Counted from the first letter of the stretch, positions 8,694-17,512 are shown. The stretch: 64,000 nucleotides of DNA from Nitratireductor mangrovi (GCF_007922615.2 NZ_CP042301.2:4262001-4326000), one strand, 5' to 3'. The notes: generated from the sequence alone by a model not told the origin. Made by a program: numbers and translations.

Positions 8694-10210
8694 GCGATCT
8701 GCCTCAGCGCAGTGTCAGACTGCGATGTCATCAGGGCGCCGATGCGGTTTCGGTCGGCCTCGGCGGCAGGAATCTCGTCGGAAAGCGTGCCGGAATACAT
8801 GACAAGGATACGGTCGGACAGGCGCAGCACCTCGTCGAGTTCGGTCGACACCAGCAGCACCGCGTGGCCGGCATCGCGCATGCGCAGGAGTTCGGCATGA
8901 ATGAGCTCTATGGCGCCGATGTCGACACCCCAGGTAGGGTTCTCGGCGATGACCAGCGGCGTCTCGCGGGTCAGTTCGCGCCCGACCACAAGCTTCTGCT
9001 TGTTGCCGCCCGACATGGTTGAGGCGAGCGCGGAGGCGGACCCGACCTTGATGGCGTAGCGGTCGATGATCGCGCGGGCATATCGCGCCATCGCCTGACG
9101 GTCCAGGAACGGTCCGCGCACGAAACCGGCCACGTCGTCGCGGCCGGCATTGGCGTTTTCCGCGACCGTGGCGCCGAGCGCGAGCCCGACGCGCTGGCGG
9201 TCTTCGGGAATGTAGCTCTGGCCGGCACGGCGGCGCGCCGCGACATCGAACCTGTCGATGCGCTGCCCGGACAGCGATATCTCGCCGGTCACGATCGACC
9301 GCAACCCGGCGAGCGCCTGGATCAGTTCCGCCTGGCCGTTGCCGCTGACCCCGGCGATGCCGACGATCTCGCCGGCGCGAACGTTGAAGGAGAGGGGGCC
9401 GACGCGGGCGCTATGCGCTTCAACCCGCAGGTCGGTGACCGACAGGACCACGTCGCCCGGCTCGCGCGCCATCGGCTTCAATGGCGGCGGCAGGTCGCCG
9501 CCGATGATCTCGCGCGCGATGCGGTCCTTTGACGTTTCTGCGAGTGGTCCCGACGAAATCAGCTTGCCGCCGCGCATGACGCTGACGCGGTCGGCGATCT
9601 CCATGACCTCATCGAGCTTGTGGGTGATGATGACGATCGAGCGGCCGGATCTGGCGAAGCTGCGCAGGATGCCAAACAGGCGATCCTTTTCCTGCGGCGT
9701 CAGCACCGCTGTCGGCTCGTCGAGAATGAGCAGCCGGGCGTCGCGGTAGAGCATCTTCAGGATTTCGACCACCTGCCGCTGGCCGACGGACAACTGGCCA
9801 ACCGTCGCGTCGAGGTCGATGGTGATGCCGTGTTCTTCAAAACCATCGGCGAGCCTTTGCCGTGCACCCTTGAAGTCGACGAAGCCGAAGCGGTTCGCCG
9901 GCTCGCCGCAGAGCACGATGTTCTCCAGCACGGTCATCTCTTCCTGCAGCATGAAGTGCTGGTGAACCATGCCGAGACCGGCACGGATGGCGTCCTGCGC
10001 GGAGGACCAGGAGTGAAGTTCGCCATCGACCTCGATCGTGCCGGCATCGGGCCTGATCAGGCCGAACAGCACGTTCATCAGCGTCGATTTGCCGGCGCCA
10101 TTTTCGCCGACAACAGCGTGAATCTCGCCGGCATCGATCCCGATCGACACGTCATCGACCGCGACAAGCGGCCCGAACCTAACCGTAATGCCGGTGAGCG
10201 CGGCGTGCAT
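8690..10210 (-). CDS. Nucleoside-type ABC transporter ATP-binding protein (two ATPase domains)
   Basis: A 506-residue protein with two tandem nucleotide-binding domains, typical of sugar and nucleoside importers. Domain 1 has Walker A GENGAGKST, signature LSVGQRQVVEIL and Walker B LLILDEPTAVLT. Domain 2 has a degenerate Walker A (GVSGNGQAE) and signature MSGGNKQKLVVGREL. It lies 67 nt after the binding-protein gene, and that gap contains a strong hairpin. The second domain is expected to be poorly active, as in other RbsA-like proteins. Confidence 0.94.
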   Translation of the reverse strand: MHAALTGITVRFGPLVAVDDVSIGIDAGEIHAVVGENGAGKSTLMNVLFGLIRPDAGTIEVDGELHSWSSAQDAIRAGLGMVHQHFMLQEEMTVLENIVLCGEPANRFGFVDFKGARQRLADGFEEHGITIDLDATVGQLSVGQRQVVEILKMLYRDARLLILDEPTAVLTPQEKDRLFGILRSFARSGRSIVIITHKLDEVMEIADRVSVMRGGKLISSGPLAETSKDRIAREIIGGDLPPPLKPMAREPGDVVLSVTDLRVEAHSARVGPLSFNVRAGEIVGIAGVSGNGQAELIQALAGLRSIVTGEISLSGQRIDRFDVAARRRAGQSYIPEDRQRVGLALGATVAENANAGRDDVAGFVRGPFLDRQAMARYARAIIDRYAIKVGSASALASTMSGGNKQKLVVGRELTRETPLVIAENPTWGVDIGAIELIHAELLRMRDAGHAVLLVSTELDEVLRLSDRILVMYSGTLSDEIPAAEADRNRIGALMTSQSDTALRQIA

Positions 10211-10233
10211 TGCTGGCTTTTCTCGTAGGAGAC

Positions 10234-10258
10234 GCGGGCCGGCTGGGTGCCGGCCCGC
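10234..10258 (-). other. GC-rich stem-loop after the BMP binding-protein gene
   Basis: GCGGGCCGGC and GCCGGCCCGC pair perfectly over 10 bp with a TGGGT loop. It lies between the stop of the binding-protein gene and the ATPase start, and has no T-tract in the minus-strand direction. It is therefore better explained as an mRNA 3'-end stabiliser that gives excess binding protein over the membrane parts than as a terminator. Confidence 0.6.
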
Positions 10259-10277
10259 TGCTTCAGGCGTGGCCGCC

Positions 10278-11285
10278 TCAGTTGGCGAACATCGGGTCTT
10301 CGAGTTTCAAGGAGCCGTCGGCAATCTGGCCCGCTACTTCGCGCATCTTGGCGGCGACCTCCGGGTGATCCGCGATCAGGCACTCGCTGCCGGCGATGCC
10401 GCCTTCGTCGAGCGCGATCGCGCCGACGCCGTTTTCGGCAAGGCCGAGGGCCATGAAGACGCTGTCCTGGCCTTCGAGAATGGCGCCGATGGCCTGCACC
10501 ATCGCATTGTCGACCTGCTTGAGGCTCTGGTCGATGATGATGCCGGGCACAGCCGGGCAATGGTTGATGTCGACGGAGAAGACCTTGAAGCCCTGCTCCT
10601 TGGCGGCCTCGAAGACACCGAAGTCACCGCCCGCGGTGGCGGTATAGATGTAATCGGCGCCAGCCGCGTGCATGGCCAGCGCCTGCTCCTTGGCGCGGAC
10701 CGGATCGGCAAATGGGTTTTCGCCGCCGACCCAGCGGATATCGACCTCGGCGTCGGCGTTCACCGACTTGACGCCCTGTGCGTAGCCATCCGTGTAGCGA
10801 TGCAGGAAGGGAATATCGAGCGCGCCGACGACGCCGACCTTGTTGGTCTCGGTCAGCATGCCGGCCGCGACGCCCATCAGGTAGCTCGCCTCGTATTCGC
10901 GGAAGACGGCGCAGTGCACGTTGGCCGGGCGATCCTCGATGCACTGATCGACGATCAGGAATTCAACGTCCGGCGCGGTGGCGGCAACTTCCTTGACAAT
11001 GTCGTTGAACTCGAAGCCGAGCATGACGACGATGCTCGCGCCTTCGTTCACCGCGGCATTCACGTTTTCGATGCGTTCGGCGGCGGTCTTGGATTCGAAG
11101 GTCTTGACCTCGGCCCCGTACTGTTCGCCCGCGGCCTCGATGCCGGTCTTGCCCATCTGCAGAAACGCGTTCACGCCGATCGGGTCCGGCGACACGTAGA
11201 TGAACATGTTTTCCTGCGCGAATGTTACGGAGGCGGCAAGGCTCATCGCTCCCGCCGCAACTATCGACTTCCACAACCCACTCAT
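10278..11285 (-). CDS. BMP-family (PnrA/Med-like) nucleoside-binding protein
   Basis: A 335-residue secreted lipoprotein-like binding protein without a lipobox Cys. The signal peptide is MSGLWKSIVAAGAMSLAASV with cleavage after TFAQ. The mature part has the BMP fold: ASIVVMLGFEFNDIVKEVA, FLIVDQC, YEASYLMGVAAGMLT, KVGVVGALDIPFLHRYTDGY and GADYIYTATAGGDFGVFEAA. BMP proteins bind purine nucleosides or autoinducer-like ligands. This is the first gene of the minus-strand operon ending at 2968. A palindrome lies in its leader. Confidence 0.92.
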   Translation of the reverse strand: MSGLWKSIVAAGAMSLAASVTFAQENMFIYVSPDPIGVNAFLQMGKTGIEAAGEQYGAEVKTFESKTAAERIENVNAAVNEGASIVVMLGFEFNDIVKEVAATAPDVEFLIVDQCIEDRPANVHCAVFREYEASYLMGVAAGMLTETNKVGVVGALDIPFLHRYTDGYAQGVKSVNADAEVDIRWVGGENPFADPVRAKEQALAMHAAGADYIYTATAGGDFGVFEAAKEQGFKVFSVDINHCPAVPGIIIDQSLKQVDNAMVQAIGAILEGQDSVFMALGLAENGVGAIALDEGGIAGSECLIADHPEVAAKMREVAGQIADGSLKLEDPMFAN

Positions 11286-11305
11286 CTGCTTCCCCTGTCA
11301 ACTTG

Positions 11306-11329
11306 CCGGAACCGCCGCGGCGTTTCCGG
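11306..11329 (-). promoter_or_regulatory. 24-bp near-perfect palindrome in the leader of the nucleoside operon
   Basis: The 24-bp stretch beginning CCGGAACCGC and ending CGTTTCCGG is symmetrical at all but one pair, with a CGCCGCGGCG core. Its near edge is 21 nt upstream of the BMP gene start. It could be an operator or a leader hairpin. No experimental or family assignment is possible from sequence alone. Confidence 0.4.
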
Positions 11330-11921
11330 ACGTTTCATCTCATTTTTGGCGCCGGCGCGGCGCTAGGCCAGTAGCCACACGGCGAGAACCGATTGTCCAG
11401 ACGTTATTCACTGGGCGCAAAGTTTGCGGCTGGAATTGGCATTTGTCAATTTGACTTGCATTTGTCGGGGAGGCCGGCGTCGGGCACAGATGAGCGCCGC
11501 TTGCGACGATGCGATCCCCGTCGAGCGGCACCAGTTGGTCCAGCCGAAAGCGCGGATTGCGCCCCGCGATCTTGCCGAGCGCGCCCTTGCCCACACGATA
11601 AGGAACGCTACGGAAGCGGCCAATCATCGGACGGACCTACTGGAGGTCAGGCGAGAGATGATGGGGGCCTGGGAAAGGCACATCTGCAGCGGGTAACCGG
11701 GCAACCGGGGCTCTGCACGCCAGATGCTGGAGATCGATGAACCTGTACTCGATTGGGTGTCGCTTGCGCGAGGCATAGGAATTGAAGGGGCACGTGCGGC
11801 ACGGCCGGGCGGCTGCCGACATTCTTGAAACGCCGACGTCGCGCGCTCACATTGGTGTAGGGCTTGGAGGTTGCCAAACGCGCGGATGCTCAGCGTCCCG
11901 GGAGTGCAGCCAGCAGATTGT
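11330..11921. other. Intergenic region, no gene recognised
   Basis: About 590 bp between two minus-strand operons. It should carry the nucleoside operon promoter. Open frames up to about 105 codons exist on both strands, but none has a ribosome site with a recognisable domain, and their composition is like non-coding DNA. Confidence 0.5.
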
Positions 11922-12638
11922 TCAGGCGATGCTGCCGCCACCGTCCACCGATAAGACGCTTCCGGTCAGGAAACCGTTCAACATGCAGTGGACGATCGTG
12001 GCAGCTATCTCCTGCGGCTGCCCGACCCGTCCGACAGGCAGGGCTTCGGCGGTACGCTCCAGAAGTGCGTCACGCTGACCTGAAGGAAGGTAGTCCCACC
12101 ATTCGGTGTCTATGCGGCCGGGCGCAACGCAATTTACGCGCACCGGTGCGAGCTCGCTCGCGAGCGCGCAGGCAAGCGTGTCGAGCGCGGCATTGACGGC
12201 GCTCAGTACAGTCGCCTTGCCGGAGGGCCGGACGCCCAGCATTCCAGACACCAGGGTGAGGCTGCCGCCGGCAGTGATGCTTGCCGCATGCGCCACGTGG
12301 ACCGCGCCCCAGAACTTGCTGTCCACTGCCGCGCGCTCGTCCTCGAGCCGGCGCTGGCGAAGAGGCCCTACCGAGAGTTGGGCCGCGCTTACGACGACAT
12401 GGTCGAATGCCGGTCTTGCTGCGAAGAACGCCGCCACCGCGGCTGCATCTCTTACGTCAAGCGCAAAGGTGTCAGCGCGGTCGAGCCGCGACGACGCGGC
12501 AGCCAGCCGCGCCGGATCGCGCGACAGGATCGTGACCCTGGCGCCAGCGGCGAGCGCCTGCCCGGCGACGGCGAAGCCTATGCCCGAGGAACCGCCGAAG
12601 ACGGCGACGGTCTTGTCCTCAAGCGATCTTCCGATCAC
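11922..12638 (-). CDS. SDR-like protein lacking the catalytic Tyr and Lys
   Basis: A 238-residue Rossmann protein of the short-chain dehydrogenase fold. The cofactor loop VFGGSSGIGFAVAG and the C-terminal end GSVLSVDGGGSIA are kept, as is VRVNCVAPGRIDTEWW. Where active SDRs have YxxxK it reads LSAVNAAL, so Tyr is Leu and Lys is Asn; NNAG is replaced by SAAQ. It is the last gene of the TRAP operon, overlapping the upstream dehydrogenase by 4 bp. It may be a non-redox sensor or scaffold, or may use different chemistry. The reading frame is intact, so it does not look like a decaying gene. Confidence 0.85.
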   Translation of the reverse strand: MIGRSLEDKTVAVFGGSSGIGFAVAGQALAAGARVTILSRDPARLAAASSRLDRADTFALDVRDAAAVAAFFAARPAFDHVVVSAAQLSVGPLRQRRLEDERAAVDSKFWGAVHVAHAASITAGGSLTLVSGMLGVRPSGKATVLSAVNAALDTLACALASELAPVRVNCVAPGRIDTEWWDYLPSGQRDALLERTAEALPVGRVGQPQEIAATIVHCMLNGFLTGSVLSVDGGGSIA

Positions 12639-13567
12639 GCCGGCTTGCCGTTCTGGTTGGCGGCGCTCAGCCTCAACTCAGCACCACCGACCATTTCGCT
12701 GAAACAGGCGATCGCGGTGTGGTCCTGCCCGGGCCCGAGATATTTCTGGCCAGCCGCCCAGATGTCACGGCACAGGCCGGCGAAGGGCGCCGTCGTGTCG
12801 GTGGTTCGCGCGACACCGAGCGCGATGCCGAGGTCCTTGACCATCAGGTCGAGCCCGAAGCCGGCATCGAACTTGCGCGACAGGACGAACTGCTTGAACT
12901 TCTTCTGGGTGGAGTTGTTCATGCCGGTCGAGGCGTTGAGCACATCGACCATCACTTCCGGGTCGAGGCCGAAGCGCGCGCCGATCAGCAGCGCCTCGAT
13001 ACCGATCAGGAACCCTCCGGCGCTGACGAGGTTGTTGAGTGCTTTCATCGCGTGGGCGGAACCAACCGCACCAGTCCGTACGACCGAGTTGCCCATGATG
13101 CGCAGGACCGGCTCTGCCCTGTCGATCGCGGCCGCCTCGCCACCGGCCATGATCGCGAGTTCGCCTGTTCGCGCACGCGATACGCCACCTGAGACCGGCG
13201 CGTCGATCAGGCTCACGCCGCGCGCTGCTGCCGCCTGTGCCATGGATTTGGTGGATTCGGGCACGCCGCTCGACATCTCTACGATGAGGCTTCCCGCCCC
13301 CAGCGCGTCGAGCGCACCGGCTTCGCCGTTCAGCACCACGTCGACCACCGCGCTGCTCGGCAGCATGGTCACGAGGATGTCGCAGTCCGCAGCGACGTCG
13401 GCTGGCGTTGCAGCCGCGCGAGCGCCGGTCGCATCGGCAATCTCACGCGTCAGCTTTGCGTTGACATCGAAGATCACAAGCGGATGACCCGCCTTGGCGA
13501 CAAGGGTGGCCATCGGTTGCCCCATCGCGCCGAGCCCGATGAAGCCGATCCGGGGCATGTCGTTCAT
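12635..13567 (-). CDS. 3-hydroxyisobutyrate dehydrogenase / tartronate semialdehyde reductase family protein
   Basis: A 310-residue beta-hydroxyacid dehydrogenase. The N-terminal NAD(P) domain begins IGFIGLGAMGQPMA; the substrate signature is DAPVSGGVSRA; the catalytic Lys and Asn are in AMKALNNLVSAGG. The family reversibly oxidises beta-hydroxy acids to semialdehydes. It follows the TRAP large-permease gene by 25 nt in the same operon, so it probably acts on the imported acid or its product. The exact acid cannot be assigned. Confidence 0.9.
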   Translation of the reverse strand: MNDMPRIGFIGLGAMGQPMATLVAKAGHPLVIFDVNAKLTREIADATGARAAATPADVAADCDILVTMLPSSAVVDVVLNGEAGALDALGAGSLIVEMSSGVPESTKSMAQAAAARGVSLIDAPVSGGVSRARTGELAIMAGGEAAAIDRAEPVLRIMGNSVVRTGAVGSAHAMKALNNLVSAGGFLIGIEALLIGARFGLDPEVMVDVLNASTGMNNSTQKKFKQFVLSRKFDAGFGLDLMVKDLGIALGVARTTDTTAPFAGLCRDIWAAGQKYLGPGQDHTAIACFSEMVGGAELRLSAANQNGKPA

Positions 13568-13592
13568 TAATTCAAGTCCTGTCTGGTTGCCG

Positions 13593-14909
13593 TCAGTTCG
13601 CGAACATCTGCCGGGGCAGCCAGAGCGAAAGCTCGGGGAAGCCGATCAGCAGTGCGAGTACGATAGCTTCGATCACGATGAAGGGCAGAATGCCCCGGTA
13701 GATGTCGGGCAGTTTTACCTTACCCTCGGAGGCGCCTATGACGGCAAAAAGATTCATTCCGACAGGCGGCGAAAGCACCGCTAGCTCGACCAGCTTGACC
13801 ATGATGACGCCGAACCAGATGCCGTCGTACCCAAGCGCGGTGACCATGGGATAGACGAAGGGCAGCGTCATCACCTGCATGGCAAGCGGGTCCATGAACA
13901 TTCCCAGCACCACGAACACCGCGACAAGAAGAAGCATGAACAGGATCGGGGAGAGCTCGAATGACATCAACAGGTCTGTTGCCGAGGTTACAGTTCCTGC
14001 GACCAGGAAGAACCGCGTGAACATCAGACCGCCTATGATCACCATGAACAGTGCGGCGGTGACGCCGGCGGCCGACCGCAGGCAGTCGGCCAAGTCGGCC
14101 CGACTGATCTTGCGTCGTGTCAAGGCAATCAGCAAAGCGCCCATCGCGCCCAGCGCGCCCGCGCCCGAAGGAGTCGTAAATCCGAGATAGATGCCGCCGA
14201 TCACGAGGGCCGCGAGCAGGAAAGTCGCCCACAGCCCGATGGCGCTGGCTCCGATCTCGCCGAGCGTGGCGCGCGGTTCCGGTGGCGGCGCAAGGTCCTT
14301 CTTGACGCGCACCAGGAACGCCGTGCCAACCATGTAGGCACCCGCAGTCATCAAACCTGGAACGATGCCAGCGATCAGCAGTTCGGCAACCGATTCTCCG
14401 GTCAGCAGCCCGTAAATGACGAAACTGATAGACGGAGGAATAAGCGCCGCGATCGTTCCGGCCGCAGCGATGCATCCGGCCGAAAAGGCGCGGTTGTAGC
14501 CAAGCCGCAGCATTTCGGTGAGGGCAATACGCGTAAACAGCGCAGCGTTTACGAGCGTCGATCCTGATATGGCCGCAAAACCCGCTGAAGCCAGGATAGT
14601 CGCCTGATAGAGAGCGCCGCGGGTTGATCGCAGAACCAGATTGCTGAAGCCGAATAGTTCCTGGGTGATTCCGGAAGCAGATGCGATGGCGCCCATAAGC
14701 ACGAACATCGGAATGACGACGAAACTGTAGTCCGACGCTGTCGCAAAGGGCAGGTTCGTGAGAACGTTGAGCGCGAAGGCAGGGCCGCCGGTCACCCAAA
14801 GGCCGACCGTGGCTACTGCAGCCATGGCGAGCCCGACCGGGACGCCCAGAACCGACAGGACGAGCATCGCTCCAATGCCGAGAAGGCCGATCATCAACGG
14901 ATCAATCAT
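13593..14909 (-). CDS. dctM: TRAP transporter large permease (DctM type)
   Basis: A 438-residue membrane protein with about a dozen hydrophobic segments and TRAP family motifs: SASGITQELFGF, AAISGSTLVNAALFTRIALTEM, AGTIAALIPPSISFVIYG and LSPPVGMNLFAVIGAS. It moves the solute with Na+ or H+ after delivery by the binding protein. The start MIDPLMIGLL at 14909 is preferred to the longer frame because it gives an 8-bp overlap with the small-permease gene. Confidence 0.95.
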   Translation of the reverse strand: MIDPLMIGLLGIGAMLVLSVLGVPVGLAMAAVATVGLWVTGGPAFALNVLTNLPFATASDYSFVVIPMFVLMGAIASASGITQELFGFSNLVLRSTRGALYQATILASAGFAAISGSTLVNAALFTRIALTEMLRLGYNRAFSAGCIAAAGTIAALIPPSISFVIYGLLTGESVAELLIAGIVPGLMTAGAYMVGTAFLVRVKKDLAPPPEPRATLGEIGASAIGLWATFLLAALVIGGIYLGFTTPSGAGALGAMGALLIALTRRKISRADLADCLRSAAGVTAALFMVIIGGLMFTRFFLVAGTVTSATDLLMSFELSPILFMLLLVAVFVVLGMFMDPLAMQVMTLPFVYPMVTALGYDGIWFGVIMVKLVELAVLSPPVGMNLFAVIGASEGKVKLPDIYRGILPFIVIEAIVLALLIGFPELSLWLPRQMFAN

Positions 14910-15420
14910 CGGCGCGTTCCTCCTCACCATCGATTCCGGCAATGCGGTGCAGGAGCTGGCGGGCGAATTCGGCTGTAGCGAGCCAGGCGCCGAAGCAGGC
15001 GACGCTCTTGAAGGGCGCGAGCGGAAAGCCCAGCGCGCCGAGGGCGGTCTCGTTGAAGCGCCATGACGTTGCGGCGAGCTTGGTTGCCTGCCAGGCGATA
15101 AAGCCCATCAGCACCATGCCGATTGCGAGCGAGAAGATGGCCGACAGCCGCCTGGTCCAGCCGGTCATGTGTTGCGTAGCGATGTCGATGACGATGTTGG
15201 CGCCGCGTGCCTGAGCTTCGGCCAGCCCGAGGAAGACGATAACTGCGAGCAGCGCGCCGGACAGCTCTACCATGCCCGGGATCGGCCGGAGCAACACGTT
15301 GGTCGCAACCACGTCCGCAGCACCGATGACGCCCACAAACAGCAGCAGGGCGGAGGCAGCGATGAAGCCGAGATGCGAAATCCGTCTCAGCGCAATATCA
15401 AGCCGGTGGAAAAGAGACAT
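14902..15420 (-). CDS. dctQ: TRAP transporter small permease (DctQ type)
   Basis: A 172-residue protein with four membrane helices and the family motif ELSGALLAVIVFLGLAEAQ followed by RGANIVIDI. It is the small membrane partner of DctM. It lies 65 nt after the binding-protein gene, in a gap that contains a strong hairpin, and overlaps dctM by 8 bp. Confidence 0.93.
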   Translation of the reverse strand: MSLFHRLDIALRRISHLGFIAASALLLFVGVIGAADVVATNVLLRPIPGMVELSGALLAVIVFLGLAEAQARGANIVIDIATQHMTGWTRRLSAIFSLAIGMVLMGFIAWQATKLAATSWRFNETALGALGFPLAPFKSVACFGAWLATAEFARQLLHRIAGIDGEEERADD

Positions 15421-15436
15421 CGGAGTTCCTACTGAA

Positions 15437-15466
15437 GGCCGCGGGCTGGCGAACCAACCCGCGGCC
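15437..15466 (-). other. GC-rich stem-loop after the TRAP binding-protein gene
   Basis: GGCCGCGGG pairs with CCCGCGGCC over 9 bp, then one mismatch, then TGG/CCA, closed by a CGAA loop. There is no T-tract. It separates dctP from dctQM and probably stabilises the dctP part of the mRNA, as hairpins do behind other abundant binding-protein genes. Confidence 0.6.
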
Positions 15467-15485
15467 CAGCGCGATCGGAATGGCG

Positions 15486-16502
15486 TCAGCGTTGCGCGCG
15501 GATATGGTCGGCGAGTTCCTTCGCCTCTTCACCCTTGCCGGCTTCATCCATCTTTTTGACCCACACGTCCAACATGTCCGGAACGGCAGCCTTGAGCTTG
15601 TCCATCTCTTCGAACGGCACGATCTCCATCTTGGATTCCTGGAGCGCTTCGACGGCTTTGGCTTCGTCGGCGGCGATCAGTTCGTTACCGTATTGCTCGG
15701 CGTCCGCAGCAACTTCCTCGAACAGCGCGCGCACGTTTGCGGGCCAGGATTCCCACTTCTCCTTGGATACAAACAGCGTATGTGCGCTGATGACGCCGAA
15801 GGAAATGTCGGTGCCGTATTTCGCGACCTGGTCGATCTTGAACGCCTTCACGGCGGAATTGAACATGTAGGTGCAGTCCATCGCTCCCGACTGCATCGCC
15901 TGGATCATGTCGACCGGCGGGATGTTGACCGGCACGGCGCCCAGCGATTCGAACATCACCGGCACGAAGGCGCCGTAGGAGCGGATCTTTCGGCTCTTGA
16001 AGTCGTCCATCGTCTTGATCGGGTCGTTGCAGTAGACGCGATAGTCCGGCAGGTAGCGGAACAGCAGAGGATGAAGGTTCGCCGCATCGAGCTCGGCCTT
16101 AACGGTCGGATTGTTGGCGAATATGTCGGCGGTCAGGCGGTTGAGGGTCGGGCCGTCGGTGAAGGTGAAGGGCAGCGCGTTCGTGACCGCCGCAAACGGC
16201 ATGCGCGCTGCCTGGTTGCCCATCACGATCAGGCCGAGATCGATGGCACCTGAGCCCACCAGATCGACGATTTCGGCCTCGCCGCCGAGTGTGTTTGCCC
16301 AGAAGTGCTGGATCTTGATCGCACCGCCGCTGCGTTTCTCGATCTCGGATGAGAAGTAGGTGTCGATCCTGGAGGTGTTGACCACCTCGGGAATGTTGGA
16401 CGAATACCGAAGGTTCATTTCCGGGTAGTTCTCGGCATAGGCAGCGGCCTGCGTCAGTCCGAGTACGGAGATCAATGATGCCACGAGGCGTGCGATACGC
16501 AT
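15486..16502 (-). CDS. dctP: TRAP transporter periplasmic binding protein (DctP type)
   Basis: A 338-residue secreted protein with signal peptide MRIARLVASLISVLGLTQAA and cleavage near AYA. The mature part has the DctP fold: LRYSSNIPEVVNTSRIDTYF, LVGSGAIDLGLIVMGNQAAR, FKSRKIRSYGAFVPVMFESL and QAMQSGAMDCTYMF. The start at 16502 has GGAGGAA 7 nt upstream. It is the first gene of the minus-strand operon dctP-dctQ-dctM-dehydrogenase-SDR-like protein. The GTCAT-ACAAC-ATGAC operator lies about 80 nt upstream. Ligand unknown; TRAP ligands are mostly carboxylic acids. Confidence 0.94.
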   Translation of the reverse strand: MRIARLVASLISVLGLTQAAAYAENYPEMNLRYSSNIPEVVNTSRIDTYFSSEIEKRSGGAIKIQHFWANTLGGEAEIVDLVGSGAIDLGLIVMGNQAARMPFAAVTNALPFTFTDGPTLNRLTADIFANNPTVKAELDAANLHPLLFRYLPDYRVYCNDPIKTMDDFKSRKIRSYGAFVPVMFESLGAVPVNIPPVDMIQAMQSGAMDCTYMFNSAVKAFKIDQVAKYGTDISFGVISAHTLFVSKEKWESWPANVRALFEEVAADAEQYGNELIAADEAKAVEALQESKMEIVPFEEMDKLKAAVPDMLDVWVKKMDEAGKGEEAKELADHIRAQR

Positions 16503-16578
16503 GAGTTCCTCCCAATGAGCGTGGTCCGAATGGCGGTCGGCAACGCGACCGGAGAGGTCGCTTTGCCTGAATGCCAGT

Positions 16579-16610
16579 TTGTCATACAACATGACGGTAT
16601 GATGATTCAA
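16579..16610. promoter_or_regulatory. Predicted GntR operator in the divergent dctP / metallo-hydrolase promoter
   Basis: TTGTCATACAA is at 16579-16589, inside the palindrome GTCAT-ACAAC-ATGAC (16581-16595). On the minus strand a plausible dctP promoter reads TTGAAT (16605-16610), an 18-nt spacer, then TATGAC (16581-16586), so the box covers the -10 region. The same 11-bp box, with one mismatch, occurs at 17466-17476 and (reverse complement) at 21095-21105. It is probably the site of the GntR/FCD regulator encoded at 20304-20996. Confidence 0.6.
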
Positions 16611-16630
16611 GCTCGAATCTAGGAGGGACA

Positions 16631-17446
16631 ATGCCCATGTTGCCGCACCACGAAGTCTATGCGCTTCGCTATGCCGTCACAGAGCCCGACCGGCCCCGCC
16701 GCGAGAATTTCCTGCCCGGCCTGGATCTGCATGACGGACCGATGCCGCTCGACTATTTCATCTGGGTGATCCGCAGTCCCGAGCGGACGGTCGTCGTCGA
16801 CACAGGTTTTGACGCCGAGGCTGCCGCCGCCCGCAAGCGCCGTCTGCTGCATCGGCCCATAGATCTACTGGCCAGGCTGGGTGTCGATGCTGCGAGCGTA
16901 AGGGACGTTATCCTGACGCACCTGCACTACGATCACGCCGGCGGACTTCATGATTTTCCGGCAGCGACATTCCATCTCCAGGATGAGGAGATGCGCTATG
17001 CGACCGGTCGCCCCATGTGCCACGCCTGTTTGCGCGCGCCGTTCGACGCGCGTGATGTCATGGAGGCTGTGGGCCTGGTGCATACCGGGCGTGTGAAATT
17101 CCACGACGGCGACCGCGAACTCTTTCCCGGAATATCGCTGCACCGGGTCGGTGGCCATACAGGCGGGCTGCAGGCAGTGCGTGTCGCGACCGCGCGCGGG
17201 CCGCTTGTGCTCGCCTCCGACGCCTTCCATTTCGCAGAGAACCGCACACGGCGCGCTCCGTTCCCGTTGGTCTTCCATGTCGGCGACATGCTCGAAGGCT
17301 TTCTGCGCTGCGAAGAACTCGCGGATGGGCGGGATGATCTTCTCATCCCCGGTCACGATCCGGCGGTGACGCGTCGGTGGCCCAGCCTCTCGCAGGACGA
17401 ACCTGACATCGTCTGCCTGCATGAAGCCCCGACTGTCGATGAGTGA
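16631..17446 (+). CDS. Metallo-beta-lactamase fold hydrolase, N-acyl homoserine lactonase-like
   Basis: A 271-residue enzyme with all MBL metal ligands: THLHYDHAGG (HxHxDH) near residue 97, GGHTGG, the bridging Asp in LASDAFHF and IPGHDP near residue 235. The arrangement is that of the AiiA/AttM lactonase branch, which opens acyl-homoserine or gamma-butyrolactones. The start at 16631 has AGGAGGG 5 nt upstream. It is divergent from dctP and shares its operator region. With an esterase, dehydrogenases and a solute importer alongside, a role in opening a lactone substrate is more likely than quorum quenching, but this is inference. Confidence 0.85.
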   Translation: MPMLPHHEVYALRYAVTEPDRPRRENFLPGLDLHDGPMPLDYFIWVIRSPERTVVVDTGFDAEAAAARKRRLLHRPIDLLARLGVDAASVRDVILTHLHYDHAGGLHDFPAATFHLQDEEMRYATGRPMCHACLRAPFDARDVMEAVGLVHTGRVKFHDGDRELFPGISLHRVGGHTGGLQAVRVATARGPLVLASDAFHFAENRTRRAPFPLVFHVGDMLEGFLRCEELADGRDDLLIPGHDPAVTRRWPSLSQDEPDIVCLHEAPTVDE

Positions 17447-17458
17447 AGACTGTAGGGT

Positions 17459-17487
17459 TGACGTACTGTCATACAATCTGATACCTC
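17459..17487 (+). promoter_or_regulatory. Promoter with predicted GntR operator before the esterase-SDR operon
   Basis: TTGACG (17459-17464) as -35 is followed after 17 nt by ATACCT (17482-17487), a weak -10. The box CTGTCATACAA (17466-17476) lies between them and matches the boxes at 16579 and 21095. Repressor binding here would block RNA polymerase directly. Confidence 0.5.
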
Positions 17488-17512
17488 CGGTTCAGCTTTC
17501 CTGGGAGGTCTC

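Noticed and set aside
11330..11921. Several 70-105-codon frames in the intergenic region
   Set aside because: None has a ribosome site or any resemblance to a known protein, and they overlap each other on both strands.
16631..17446. Quorum-quenching acyl-homoserine lactonase as a firm call for the metallo-hydrolase
   Set aside because: The metal ligands fit the family, but the neighbours point to lactone or ester catabolism and no quorum-sensing genes are present, so only the family was named.
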